DNA of 64,000 bases from Litoribacillus peritrichatus (lineage in GTDB: Bacteria > Pseudomonadota > Gammaproteobacteria > Pseudomonadales > Litoribrevibacteraceae): NCBI RefSeq assembly GCF_039537985.1, contig NZ_BAABBN010000004.1, positions 62,001 to 126,000 on the forward strand, given 5' to 3'. Both the position numbers and the translations under genes were made by a program. Below, piece after piece: positions 41,764 to 50,581 of the stretch. The notes under the pieces are model-generated. The model made no database searches and was not told the DNA's origin. It saw only the letters and a program-made list of their open reading frames with translations. Position 1 is the first letter of the stretch, and each line of letters begins with the position of its first letter.

Positions 41764-41778
41764 GGCAAAAATCCTTTT

Positions 41779-42918
41779 TTATTTTGCGGCCGGTAACGTC
41801 GCAGTTTGCGAAGTCGCTTTACCACCGATGCGGACTTTTTGAAGACCGTCAACGATGACTTGTTCACCGACTTCAAGCCCTGATTTTACGGCGTAATTGA
41901 TGCCTTTCTTGGAACCCAATTCAACAGGGCGTTTTTCGACCAGGTTGTCTTCGCCGAGAATGAGTACAAACTTACCGGATTGATCTTCTTGAATGGATTT
42001 TTGAGGAATGACTAACTGATCGACGCCTTCGCCTCGTTCAACCAACATAGTGACGTGTTGGCCTGGTAACAGGAAGTTATCCGGGTTTGGAAACTGTGCT
42101 CGTATCTTAATGGTGCCTGTGGTTTGATCCACTCGATTGTCCAGAAAATCGAACGCCCCTTCATGTGGATAAATCGTACCTGTTGGCAGCTTTAATTTTG
42201 CGATCAGTTCTGGCATCGGTTTACCAGCTTGCTTCGCAGCCATTCTTTCTTCTCGGAACGTAATTAGCTCTCGTTCACTGATTTGGAAGCTGACGTACAT
42301 AGGGTCAGTTTTTACTAAGGTCGCGAGCGTTGTGCTTGGGGTAATTAAATCGCCAATACTGACTTTTGCCTGGCTCATGCTGCCGTCGGTTGAGGCATGG
42401 ATTTTGGTGTAGCTTAAATTTAACTCTGCTGTTTTCAGGGCCGCTTTAGAGACTTTAATGGCTGCGTCGGCTTGCAGTTTTTTGCTGGTTAACTGATCCA
42501 TCTGAGATTCACTGATCGCCCCTTTGACGATTAACTCTTTGCCCCGCTTGTAGTTACGCTGTGCTTCGTCTTCGGCGGCTTTGTCCTGAGCCACTTTCGC
42601 TTGAGCTTTGGTGACTTCGGCGTCGTAGGTATCGCTGTCCAGTTCAAACAAAAGGTCGCCTTTTTTCACGTTTACGCCATCGCCTACGTGTTGTTTGACT
42701 AAGTAACCTTGCACTCGGGCCTGAATATTGACGTCTTCTTTGGCTTCGGTTTTACCAACGAATTCTTTGCTTGGGTTTACTTTTTCAGACGTGACTTGAA
42801 TAACGCTTACTTTAGGCGCTGGCATGTTAGCTTGGTTTTGGGTTGCAGGGTCATCCGAACAAGCGATCAGGAATAAACTGGAAAGTGTCAGTGTGGGTAT
42901 GAGTAAGCGTTTTTTCAT
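41779..42918 (-). CDS. RND efflux membrane-fusion lipoprotein (AcrA/MexA type)
   Basis: A 379-residue periplasmic adaptor. The N-terminus has a lipoprotein signal ending in the lipobox LIAC, so it should be lipid-anchored to the inner membrane. The lipoyl half motifs (VNIQARVQGYLVKQHV, GDLLFELDSDTYDAEV) flank an alpha-hairpin (AKVAQDKAAEDEAQRNYKRGKEL). The beta-barrel segment (GTIKIRAQFPNPDNFLLPGQHVTMLVERG) follows. ATG at 42918 gives a classic MKKRLLIP start; the upstream ATG at 42939 lengthens the signal atypically. First gene of a two-gene operon; a perfect inverted repeat lies just upstream. Confidence 0.92.
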   Translation of the reverse strand: MKKRLLIPTLTLSSLFLIACSDDPATQNQANMPAPKVSVIQVTSEKVNPSKEFVGKTEAKEDVNIQARVQGYLVKQHVGDGVNVKKGDLLFELDSDTYDAEVTKAQAKVAQDKAAEDEAQRNYKRGKELIVKGAISESQMDQLTSKKLQADAAIKVSKAALKTAELNLSYTKIHASTDGSMSQAKVSIGDLITPSTTLATLVKTDPMYVSFQISERELITFREERMAAKQAGKPMPELIAKLKLPTGTIYPHEGAFDFLDNRVDQTTGTIKIRAQFPNPDNFLLPGQHVTMLVERGEGVDQLVIPQKSIQEDQSGKFVLILGEDNLVEKRPVELGSKKGINYAVKSGLEVGEQVIVDGLQKVRIGGKATSQTATLPAAK

Positions 42919-42936
42919 TGGGGGGATTGTCCATAA

Positions 42937-42968
42937 CATTATGATTAAGAATAAAAATTATCATAATG
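42937..42968. promoter_or_regulatory. perfect inverted repeat in the RND/dinB divergent region, candidate operator
   Basis: CATTATGAT (42937-42945) and ATCATAATG (42960-42968) are exact reverse complements separated by 14 bases. The position, immediately upstream of the pump operon start, is where a TetR- or MarR-type repressor would bind. No such regulator is adjacent. Confidence 0.5.
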
Positions 42969-43008
42969 GAATTTAATGAATAAGTTCACCATTGGTTTAC
43001 AATTTCGT

Positions 43009-43028
43009 AACTGTTTATATATCCAGTG
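43009..43028. promoter_or_regulatory. LexA (SOS) box upstream of dinB
   Basis: AACTGTTTATATATCCAGTG has the CTG-N10-CAG core (CTG at 43011-43013, CAG at 43024-43026) with an AT-rich spacer, close to the gammaproteobacterial LexA consensus. It lies 61 bases before the chosen dinB start, supporting damage-inducible expression. Confidence 0.85.
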
Positions 43029-43088
43029 GTGTGCTATTGTTTGATTGCTGTTATTGATCGTATTCGTCGTAATTGGTTCCTTTTATTT

Positions 43089-44264
43089 ATGGCAGAACAT
43101 TTCTTGGCTGCTGAACGCAGCTTTACTGTTGAACATCACGCCACAGTTGATAAGCGTTCCGGGACTGAGCCTGGTGCCCGAAAAATAATACACGTAGATT
43201 GCGATTGCTTTTTTGCGGCGGTGGAAGTCCGGGATAATCCTGCGTTACTGAATAAACCCATCGTAGTGGGGGGGAGTCCCAACGGCCGGGGTGTGGTTGC
43301 TACGGCCAGTTATGAAGCGCGCAAATTTGGTGTTCGGTCAGCCATGTCATCCGCTCAGGCACTCAAGTTGTGTCCGCACCTGATTTTTGTAAAACCCAGA
43401 ATGGACGTTTATCGAACCGTTTCTCAACAGATCCACACCATTTTTTCAGATTACACCGACTTGATTGAACCCTTGTCTTTGGATGAAGCATACCTTGATG
43501 TTTCTGAAAGTACGGACTGTAAAGGCAGTGCAACTTTGATGGCGGAAGAAATCCGGGCTCGTATTGAACAGGTGACCGGGATTACTGCCTCGGCTGGTGT
43601 AGCACCGAATAAGTTTTTAGCCAAAATCGCGAGTGACTGGAATAAACCCAACGGCGTGTTTGTGGTTACGCCTGCTCAGGTTGAGGCATTTGTGGTGGGT
43701 TTACCTGTGGGTAAAATACACGGCGTTGGTAAAGTCATGCAAAAAAAACTGTCAGACTTAGGCATTAAAACCTGCGGTGATCTACGAGCGTTGGATTTAC
43801 TGACTATGGTGGAACGTTTTGGCAGTTTTGGGCCAAGACTTTATGATTTGGCTCGCGGTAAAGATAACCGGGAAGTCCGGGCAGAACGCAGGCGAAAATC
43901 TTTAAGCGTCGAACATACCTTTGAGCGGGATTTAGATACGTTTGCTCAGCTGGAAGCCGAAGTACCGGCCTTATTAAACCAGCTGGAAACACGGTTACAG
44001 AAGCGATTGAAAGACGATTATCTGATCAATAAGTTGTTCGTGAAAGTGAAATTCAATGATTTTGTACAGACCACACTGGACTCGGCGCAAGAGCAATTGC
44101 GGTCCTGCGCTGGTTCTCAGCATGAATACATTGAACTATTAAAAGTGGCGTGTGAAAGGAAGGATAAGCCGATCCGCTTGATCGGCTTAGGTGTCGGTTT
44201 AAAAGATATGCGCAGTGACGGGGAGCTGACTCAGTTAGACCTCTTTGATTCGGACTGCGATTAA
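43089..44264 (+). CDS. dinB: DNA polymerase IV DinB
   Basis: A 391-residue Y-family translesion polymerase. Catalytic residues are present: HVDCDCFFAAVE (first Asp and steric-gate Phe; Cys replaces the usual Met) and LSLDEAYLDV (Asp-Glu pair). SAGVAPNKFLAKIASDWNKPNG, the helix-hairpin-helix KIHGVGKVMQKKL and the little-finger domain follow. The C-terminus ends in a strong clamp-binding motif QLDLF. About 30 residues precede the usual RKIIHVD start; no closer ATG exists, so the extension may be real. The frame from 43026 starts inside the LexA box and is rejected. The last four bases overlap rsmC on the other strand. Confidence 0.92.
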   Translation: MAEHFLAAERSFTVEHHATVDKRSGTEPGARKIIHVDCDCFFAAVEVRDNPALLNKPIVVGGSPNGRGVVATASYEARKFGVRSAMSSAQALKLCPHLIFVKPRMDVYRTVSQQIHTIFSDYTDLIEPLSLDEAYLDVSESTDCKGSATLMAEEIRARIEQVTGITASAGVAPNKFLAKIASDWNKPNGVFVVTPAQVEAFVVGLPVGKIHGVGKVMQKKLSDLGIKTCGDLRALDLLTMVERFGSFGPRLYDLARGKDNREVRAERRRKSLSVEHTFERDLDTFAQLEAEVPALLNQLETRLQKRLKDDYLINKLFVKVKFNDFVQTTLDSAQEQLRSCAGSQHEYIELLKVACERKDKPIRLIGLGVGLKDMRSDGELTQLDLFDSDCD

Positions 44265-45337
44265 TCTTTGAAAACTGGCCTTTTGCCGCTTAACCGAATG
44301 ACTTTGAAGCTTTTGTTATGCGCCAGCAGGTCGATTCGTTTGAAGTATTTCTTTGCTTTTTCTTCCAGTGGAATGAAGGCGTTCACTACAAACAGTGCTG
44401 CACCGCCCGATACCAGCAGTCGCCGGGTAGTAGCAAGAAAGCGATCAGTCATCTCATTTTCCACTGAAAACCCCTGATGAAATGGCGGGTTGCAAACGAT
44501 GGCATCAAAAGGGTCTGTGATGGTGTCTGCGCAGTTGGCTGGAATGATATCGGCTTCCATGTCATTGGCCGCCAGCGTTGCCTGAATGGCTGCAATGGCG
44601 GAGGCGTTATTGTCGGTGCCAACAAAGGTGGAGAAGCCATAAGGTTTCATATTGGCTAACAGGTAACCGTAGCCACAGCCCAAATCCAGTACCCGACCTG
44701 TTTTGAGGTCGTCTGAAATGTTTTGTCGCTTAATGAACTCAGGCATTTGTTCTATCAACAAATCACTGCCCTGATCAATTTTGTTCCAACCGAACACACC
44801 GGGTTTGCTGATAAAGGTTAAGCCGTTATTTGTTCCGATGGTGGTCAGCTCTGAATAGTTTTTATCGTCCAGTTTGGTTTGATCCGAATGGTGGTTATGG
44901 AGACTGGCGAGCCATAAGTCTTTGTTGAGCTTTTCTATTTGCTTGTCGCAATTCAGGTATTTAGCGGCTTTGTCTGTGTAGGTTTTAATGCCTTCGTGTT
45001 TCCCTCCGGCAAGGTATAAAAGGCCACCTTCTTTTAGCACACTGGCTGACTGGTTTATGATGTGGTGAACCACCGCTTTTTCTTTGGACACTCGGTACAG
45101 GATGGCTTCAAACAAGCTGCGATCAAACACTGAAAAATCGAAATCACTGAATAAACACTCAATTCCGGACTTTTTCAGTGCATTGACCTGATCAATCCGG
45201 TTCGACAGGAAAGTGATTTGCAGGTGTTTAGGCAGTAATGACGGATGTAAGTCGAAGGGGTGTTCATCTAATACCCAAAGTACCGGCCCAGTACAGTTTT
45301 GAATTTGGTCGAGAAAAGTTTGGTTCAATGTATGCAC
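44261..45337 (-). CDS. rsmC: RsmC-like 16S rRNA guanine-N2 methyltransferase
   Basis: A 358-residue class I methyltransferase with two related halves, as in RsmC and RlmG. The N-terminal half is degenerate; the C-terminal half has the SAM motif VLDLGCGYGYLLANM and the base-methylating NPPFHQGF. Preceding KPGVFGWNKIDQGSDLLIE parallels E. coli RsmC, which methylates G1207 of 16S rRNA; RlmG remains an alternative. The start is a GTG overlapping the rsuA stop by one base (TAGTG). It is cotranscribed with rsuA, so the pair may act on the same rRNA. Its end overlaps dinB by four bases. Confidence 0.78.
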   Translation of the reverse strand: MHTLNQTFLDQIQNCTGPVLWVLDEHPFDLHPSLLPKHLQITFLSNRIDQVNALKKSGIECLFSDFDFSVFDRSLFEAILYRVSKEKAVVHHIINQSASVLKEGGLLYLAGGKHEGIKTYTDKAAKYLNCDKQIEKLNKDLWLASLHNHHSDQTKLDDKNYSELTTIGTNNGLTFISKPGVFGWNKIDQGSDLLIEQMPEFIKRQNISDDLKTGRVLDLGCGYGYLLANMKPYGFSTFVGTDNNASAIAAIQATLAANDMEADIIPANCADTITDPFDAIVCNPPFHQGFSVENEMTDRFLATTRRLLVSGGAALFVVNAFIPLEEKAKKYFKRIDLLAHNKSFKVIRLSGKRPVFKD

Positions 45338-46026
45338 TAGCGGATACTCTCAATTTCTTGTTGGGTTAAGGGGCGGTATTCGCCGGGTTCCAGCGTCGGG
45401 TCCAGAATAATGTCGCCAATTTGGCTGCGATGCAAATCAATCACTTCGTTACCTGTGGCAGCAAACATGCGCTTCACCTGATGAAACATGCCTTCCGAAA
45501 TGGTCAGTTCCACCAATGTCGACTCTATGACCTTGACGGCGGCAGGGCGGGTTTTACGTTCTTCACTTTTGAAATAAATGCCAGCCGTTAACATTTCAAT
45601 GGCTTTGTCGGTAATTTCTTTGTCTAAACTGACCAGATACTGCTTTTTGCACTCGTGATTTGGGCTGGTGACTTTATGAGCCCATTGACCGTCGTTGGTT
45701 AGCAATACCAAACCTGTGGTATCTACATCCAACCGGCCTGCTGGGTGAAGGCCTCTGGCGGGTTCGTCAATTAAGTCGATCACGGTTGGGTACTGACCGT
45801 CTTCGGTGGAAGAAATAAAACCGGACGGTTTATGCAGCATCAGATATTGGGTGCCCAAGTGTCGAATGGGTGTGTCATTAATGCAGACCTCATCGTCAAT
45901 GGATATATGCAGGGACGGGTCGGTGATGATGGACTCATTGACCGTCACTTGTTTCTTTTTAATGGCTTTTTTAGCTTCACTGCGAGTAATGCTCGCATTG
46001 TGACAAAGGTATTTATCTAGGCGCAT
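45337..46026 (-). CDS. rsuA: 16S rRNA pseudouridine(516) synthase RsuA
   Basis: A 229-residue pseudouridine synthase of the RsuA family. It has an N-terminal S4 RNA-binding domain (MRLDKYLCHNASITRSEAKKAIKKKQVTVN) and the catalytic GRLDVDTTGLVLLTNDG with the nucleophilic Asp. The C-terminal ISEGMFHQVKRMFAATGNEVIDLHR and LEPGEYRPLTQQEIESI match E. coli RsuA to the end. It is the first gene of the pair with rsmC, joined by a TAGTG overlap. A promoter is not evident. Confidence 0.93.
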   Translation of the reverse strand: MRLDKYLCHNASITRSEAKKAIKKKQVTVNESIITDPSLHISIDDEVCINDTPIRHLGTQYLMLHKPSGFISSTEDGQYPTVIDLIDEPARGLHPAGRLDVDTTGLVLLTNDGQWAHKVTSPNHECKKQYLVSLDKEITDKAIEMLTAGIYFKSEERKTRPAAVKVIESTLVELTISEGMFHQVKRMFAATGNEVIDLHRSQIGDIILDPTLEPGEYRPLTQQEIESIR

Positions 46027-46175
46027 GACTGTAACTTGAGTAACTGTAACTTGAATAAATAATACTTAATTAAGCATAACGTGATTAACTGTTTTTGAAC
46101 GAATCAGCTTGAACGAAAAGGCTTGAGTGTAATTAATAACAACGGAATCTATTGTAACAGACCCGTCTGTCATGG

Positions 46176-48263
46176 TTAGGAAGAATTTGAGCTGAATTTA
46201 GGTTGTTCGGCAACGGCAAGTGCTCCGCGCCCGGATTTTTTTACTTGGTACATGGCGTGATCCGCCGAGATGATCAATTGGTCTATGTCATTGCCGTGCT
46301 CCGGATACAGAGAAATGCCAATGCTGCAGCCGATTCGAATGACCTGATTATTGATTTCGAAAGGGCGGTTGATCACGGCGATTAATTCGGTAGCGACCAG
46401 TTCGGCATCCGGTCGGTTGTCTGTGTCATCCAATAACACTAAAAACTCATCCCCGCCAATTCTTGCCAAGGTATCGGACTCCCGAAGTCGCTCAATGATG
46501 CGTTTGGTTACCTGAATAAGAAGCTGATCGCCAGTTGAATGACCGAAGCGGTCATTGACCGGTTTGAATTTGTCCAGATCAATGTAAAGCAAAGAAAAGC
46601 CACGGCTTTCCCGCTTGGCTCGTGCAATGGATTTTTCCAGCAGAACATTAAAGAAGCTCCGGTTAGGAATTCCGGTTAATGAATCGTGATGCGCCATGTG
46701 AGAAAGCTGCTCTTGAAGCTGCTTTCGTTCGTTGGCGTAAATGCTGTTGCTGCACAGCTCGGACACCGAGGCCAAGAACAGTTCGTTGCCCGAGATGTCT
46801 GATTTATTCTCTGGCTTGAATTCTGAAATGAGGGCCCCTTGCACTTGTTTACCGACAATGATTGGGCAAATAACTGCGTTGTCGTAAACATCGATCCCCA
46901 ATAACTCCTTAGTCCGGTTGGTGTCGAGATCGGTAATGAAAGTTCGTTGTTTGATCAGTTTCTTTAACAGACTTTGAGTGAGTACGTTGGTGGATACTTT
47001 GGTGTTGGTTTCTACATTGTCGCCTGATTTGGAATAGCAGGCATAACATTGGGCGGTATCCAGGTCTTGGTTAAGCAGCCAGATGGAGCTGCGTTCGCTC
47101 TCGGTATTTGTGACTAATGACGCCAGTATTTTATAGAAGGATTGGTGCAAATGCCCTTCGTTTAAATCTTTATCGTTAGCGAGTTCAAACAACAGTTTGT
47201 TTTGTTTCATGCTTCTTTGCTGAATCTCATGTTCGTAATTCAGGCTTTGCCTTAATTTTTCGATGGCTTCTCTGAGGATGTTGGTTAAACGGCCGATTTC
47301 ATCTTTGCGTGTTTTTTCTTTCGGTATATGAACGTCCTCCAAAGAGGCTGTGTTTTCGAAGGTATTAATTAAGCGAGATAAAGGCAGCGATATCCAGCGT
47401 CGTAAATACAAAAATGAAATCAAGCCAATGATTGCCGCAGTAATTAACTGGTTATAAAGAACCTGGTTGAAAGTGGATTGGCTTTGGTTGATGAATTCTC
47501 GTGGCATCTCAGTACTCAGGGCGATATTCAGTTTACCGTAGATATCGGTCAGGTATTTTGAAGCAACCAGTTTATTGGGTTGTTTCTCAATGATGATCGA
47601 TTCCTGAGACAAACTTTCTTGGCTGTGATTTGTGAAAAACGCCAAGGTGGATATGGTGGTTTTGGTATTCAGTGTGGATTGACGGGATTCGAATAATTTT
47701 GGGGTCGCCAACCGAAACATGATTAACCAACCAGCAGAAGGGCCGCTGTAGTCGCCTCGCAGAATGCTGTGCACTGACACAAAATAGATTTTCTCATTAA
47801 ATACCAACATTCCGGTTTTTGAATAGTTGATGTCTTCGACTAAATCAATAATGTGGCCGTGTTGCTGAACAAATTCATTTAATAAATGTGGTGTTATCGA
47901 ATACCGCGCGTCTGACATAATCCCGGCTTTCAGGGTTTTATCCGGTTTAAGCAAAATAATGCCATGAGCCTTGAGTGCCTCTAAGCTGGGCGAATGGATG
48001 TTCGAGCGAACAAAGTCGTTGTTTTCGCCCCTCATAAAATCGTAGTTTTCATCCCAAATGGACCAATCAACGGTGGTGGTTTCCAGCTGATTCAACTGGC
48101 TGTTCAGAAACTGCTGGCTGTGTTCCAGCTCGCGCAAAGAAAACGCGGTTTCCAGCGTTTCCAGGTTTTTATTGACGAGCAATTGATGGCTTAATAACTG
48201 AATCAGTAAAAAAGCGACGAAGGCCGAAATCGCAACGGCCGCGATTTTAGATACAAGACTCAT
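46176..48263 (-). CDS. diguanylate cyclase with CHASE4-type sensor, HAMP, GAF and GGDEF
   Basis: A 695-residue membrane protein. Residues 1-30 form the first membrane helix, followed by a periplasmic domain with TTVDWSIWDENYDFM, typical of CHASE4 sensors. A second helix (QLITAAIIGLISFLYL) precedes HAMP, then a GAF-like domain (ERSSIWLLNQDLDTAQCYACY, IICPIIVGKQVQGALISE). The GGDEF domain has DSLTGIPNRSFF, LYIDLDKFKPVNDRFGH and the canonical GGDEF, with an RxxD inhibitory site (RESD) five residues before. It should be an active, feedback-inhibited cyclase sensing an external signal. No EAL domain. Monocistronic. Confidence 0.9.
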   Translation of the reverse strand: MSLVSKIAAVAISAFVAFLLIQLLSHQLLVNKNLETLETAFSLRELEHSQQFLNSQLNQLETTTVDWSIWDENYDFMRGENNDFVRSNIHSPSLEALKAHGIILLKPDKTLKAGIMSDARYSITPHLLNEFVQQHGHIIDLVEDINYSKTGMLVFNEKIYFVSVHSILRGDYSGPSAGWLIMFRLATPKLFESRQSTLNTKTTISTLAFFTNHSQESLSQESIIIEKQPNKLVASKYLTDIYGKLNIALSTEMPREFINQSQSTFNQVLYNQLITAAIIGLISFLYLRRWISLPLSRLINTFENTASLEDVHIPKEKTRKDEIGRLTNILREAIEKLRQSLNYEHEIQQRSMKQNKLLFELANDKDLNEGHLHQSFYKILASLVTNTESERSSIWLLNQDLDTAQCYACYSKSGDNVETNTKVSTNVLTQSLLKKLIKQRTFITDLDTNRTKELLGIDVYDNAVICPIIVGKQVQGALISEFKPENKSDISGNELFLASVSELCSNSIYANERKQLQEQLSHMAHHDSLTGIPNRSFFNVLLEKSIARAKRESRGFSLLYIDLDKFKPVNDRFGHSTGDQLLIQVTKRIIERLRESDTLARIGGDEFLVLLDDTDNRPDAELVATELIAVINRPFEINNQVIRIGCSIGISLYPEHGNDIDQLIISADHAMYQVKKSGRGALAVAEQPKFSSNSS

Positions 48264-48418
48264 GAAGCTAGACGACTCGTTGGCTTATGGGTATTTGTTA
48301 TTTTGTGTTTTTGGGTATTGATAACCGATTCCTTTCATCTTCTGTTAGAATTGCGGCCTTATTGGGTTTTAGACCAAATTTTCTATAAGTGTAGACCGAA
48401 ATTGAGGTGATAAAAGCA

Positions 48419-49222
48419 GTGACGTACCAGGATCGTTTTGGCGGCATTGGCAGGCTTTACGGCGTTGATCAGTTATCCATCTATCAGACTGCGCATGCTT
48501 GTGTGGTTGGGATAGGCGGTGTGGGTTCCTGGGCGGCGGAAGGGTTGGCGCGCTCAGGGGTTGGTAAGATTACTCTGATTGATCTGGACGACATCTGTGT
48601 CACCAATGTAAATCGACAGGTGCATGCGTTGACTGAAACGGTTGGCCAGTTAAAAATTGATGTCATGGCGGATCGCATTCGATCCATCAACCCGGATTGT
48701 GAAGTGGTTACTGTGATGGATTTTGTCGATGCCAAAAATGTGGCTGACTTGATTCATAAGGATTTTGACTGCGTTGTTGATTGCATTGATAGTCTGAAAC
48801 CCAAAGCGGCATTACTAAATCATTGTAAGCGTTCTAAGATTCCAATGATTTCAACCGGAGCGGCCGGTGGCCAGACTGATCCGACCAAAATTGAAATAGC
48901 GGACTTGAATAAAACGTTCAATGACCCGTTGATTCGTCGGGTTCGTTCCTGGTTACGACGCAATTACGGATATTCCCGTAACCCTAAGCGAACTTATAGC
49001 ATTCCTGTTGTCTACTCTACAGAACAATTAGTGTATCCGCAGCCGGATGGCTCTGTCTGCCAGCAAAAAGCGCTGGATGACGGTTCTACCAAGTTGGACT
49101 GTAATACCGGTTTTGGTGCAGTCACTATGGTGACTGCATCGTTTGGTTTTATGGCCGCCAACAAAGCGCTGGAACTGATGACCAAGCATATTTTAAAAAA
49201 ACGTCATAAAGCCGAAGCATAA
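48419..49222 (+). CDS. tcdA: tRNA threonylcarbamoyladenosine dehydratase TcdA
   Basis: A 267-residue E1-like enzyme that uses ATP to cyclise t6A37 of tRNA to ct6A. The ATP-binding VVGIGGVGSWAAEGLARSG, LIDLDDICVTNVNRQ with the Asp/Arg pair, and the Cys-containing VVDCIDSLKPKAALL are as in E. coli. STGAAGGQTDPTKIEIADL and DCNTGFGAVTMVTASFG also match. The GTG at 48419 is preceded by GAGGTGA at eight bases; the frame's first GTG (48407) lies inside that ribosome site. The E. coli start with RFGGIGRLYG is reproduced. Confidence 0.94.
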   Translation: MTYQDRFGGIGRLYGVDQLSIYQTAHACVVGIGGVGSWAAEGLARSGVGKITLIDLDDICVTNVNRQVHALTETVGQLKIDVMADRIRSINPDCEVVTVMDFVDAKNVADLIHKDFDCVVDCIDSLKPKAALLNHCKRSKIPMISTGAAGGQTDPTKIEIADLNKTFNDPLIRRVRSWLRRNYGYSRNPKRTYSIPVVYSTEQLVYPQPDGSVCQQKALDDGSTKLDCNTGFGAVTMVTASFGFMAANKALELMTKHILKKRHKAEA

Positions 49223-49255
49223 AAGCGGCTTAATTATGAAGATAAGGAGATTGTC

Positions 49256-49864
49256 ATGATTATTGATTTTAACGACGTCAATGGAACACAGGCCTATCAT
49301 TTGTTGACTCAAACAGTGATCCCAAGGCCGGTTGCCTGGATTTTAACGGAGAATGAATCAGGCAATTACAACCTGGCCCCATACTCTTTCTTTACCGCAA
49401 TTTGCAGCACACCACCGATTGTGATGTTTTCTGTGGGTAAGAAGCCATCGGGTGAAGTGAAAGATACGCGCCGAAATATAGAGCGAACTCAAGAATTCGT
49501 GATTCACATCGCCGGTATGGACTTAGCGAACGACATGACTGAAAGCTCAAGAACGCTTGATTACGGTGTTTCGGAAGTGGACCACTCCAACCTTGCACTG
49601 AATACCGACTGGCCTTCATCATTGCCGCGATTAGAGCAATGTCAGGTGGCCATGCACTGTGTTTTGCACAAAGTGGATGAGATCGGCGACAACAAACAAG
49701 GTGTGGTTTACGGCGAAGTCAAACATATGTACTTGTCTGAATCGGTGATCAAAACATCTGAAAGGTTGCAAGTGAATGCTGTGGGTGTTGACCCTATTGC
49801 CCGTTTAGGTGGCAGTGAATATGCAGGGCTTGGCTCGGTCATCACCATTTCAAGACCAGAATAA
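49256..49864 (+). CDS. flavin reductase-like FMN-binding protein
   Basis: A 202-residue protein of the flavin reductase-like (split beta-barrel FMN-binding) family. Landmarks are YHLLTQTVIPRPVAWILTEN near the start, NLAPYSFFTAICSTPPIVMFSVG and DTRRNIERTQEFVIHI, with the C-terminal VDPIARLGGSEYAGLG. Members bind FMN and include flavoredoxins and partners of monooxygenases; no partner is adjacent. A strong ribosome site (AAGGAG) precedes the ATG. It is 33 bases after tcdA, so likely cotranscribed. Confidence 0.85.
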   Translation: MIIDFNDVNGTQAYHLLTQTVIPRPVAWILTENESGNYNLAPYSFFTAICSTPPIVMFSVGKKPSGEVKDTRRNIERTQEFVIHIAGMDLANDMTESSRTLDYGVSEVDHSNLALNTDWPSSLPRLEQCQVAMHCVLHKVDEIGDNKQGVVYGEVKHMYLSESVIKTSERLQVNAVGVDPIARLGGSEYAGLGSVITISRPE

Positions 49865-50032
49865 AGCAATCAATAACTGAGTCAGCATGGGAGTATCGTG
49901 CTTAGGTATTTTAAGATGCTGACTTGGTTTCTTTGGGCGTCATGATGTCTGTCAATTTAAAAGACTCCTCACTCAGTTGGCTACACATATGAAAAAGTGG
50001 TCAAATAATTAGAACTAATTTAACCCCCTCAA

Positions 50033-50581
50033 CTAACCCAGTGCTTTTAGCCATTCAGGTTTCAATGCCTCGATGGCTTCTCGGGCCGAACGGGTTTGAG
50101 CGGTAAGCTGCTCGCAAAGGTGGCTTAACGTTTCCTGTGATAATGCGTTATCCAGTTCATTTAACATGCCTTGCTCTTCTCGTTGTTCGTGATGTTCGAG
50201 CACGTTTTTAAGTTGTTTCTGTCGATCCAGTAGTTCAATGACCCAACGGCGGTAAGCTGTATTTGATGGCGCACCTTCTTTGATAATCAATGCGCCTTCC
50301 TCCAGCTCTGAAGCGGATTTTGCCAGCATTTTTTCTACTTTATTATGTTCATGTTCGTAGAGGGTATGGGGCCAGCGAATGTCTTCGATTTTCTCCAATT
50401 CAGGCAGTAGGTGCTCATTCTCAAAGGTTAAATGTGCCACTTGATATTGTTGGTAGGCATTAAAAATCGTTAACGCTAGTTGAGGTTTTTGTACGAGCAG
50501 TGCCTCTTGATGCAATAAGAAGGCGTCACCAAGATACTGATGCTGTGTATCAATGGCTTCAAACAGGGAATAATGACTCAT
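50033..50581 (-). CDS. hemerythrin-like HHE-domain protein
   Basis: A 182-residue helical protein with iron-ligand-like spacings of hemerythrin domains: TQHQYL near 12-17, HLTFENEHLLPEL (His...Glu, near 50-62), EHEHNKVEKML near 76-86, and LEHHEQREEQGML near 128-140. Such diiron proteins bind oxygen or nitric oxide or act in iron or redox sensing. The start codon is fused to the stop of the upstream methyltransferase gene (TAATG). It is the second gene of a two-gene operon. Which histidines bind metal would need a structural model. Confidence 0.78.
   Translation of the reverse strand: MSHYSLFEAIDTQHQYLGDAFLLHQEALLVQKPQLALTIFNAYQQYQVAHLTFENEHLLPELEKIEDIRWPHTLYEHEHNKVEKMLAKSASELEEGALIIKEGAPSNTAYRRWVIELLDRQKQLKNVLEHHEQREEQGMLNELDNALSQETLSHLCEQLTAQTRSAREAIEALKPEWLKALG

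Noticed and set aside
43026..43088. Earlier GTG start of dinB
   Set aside because: It lies at the edge of the LexA box, where the transcript is unlikely to begin early enough, and it adds a hydrophobic leader unlike the family.
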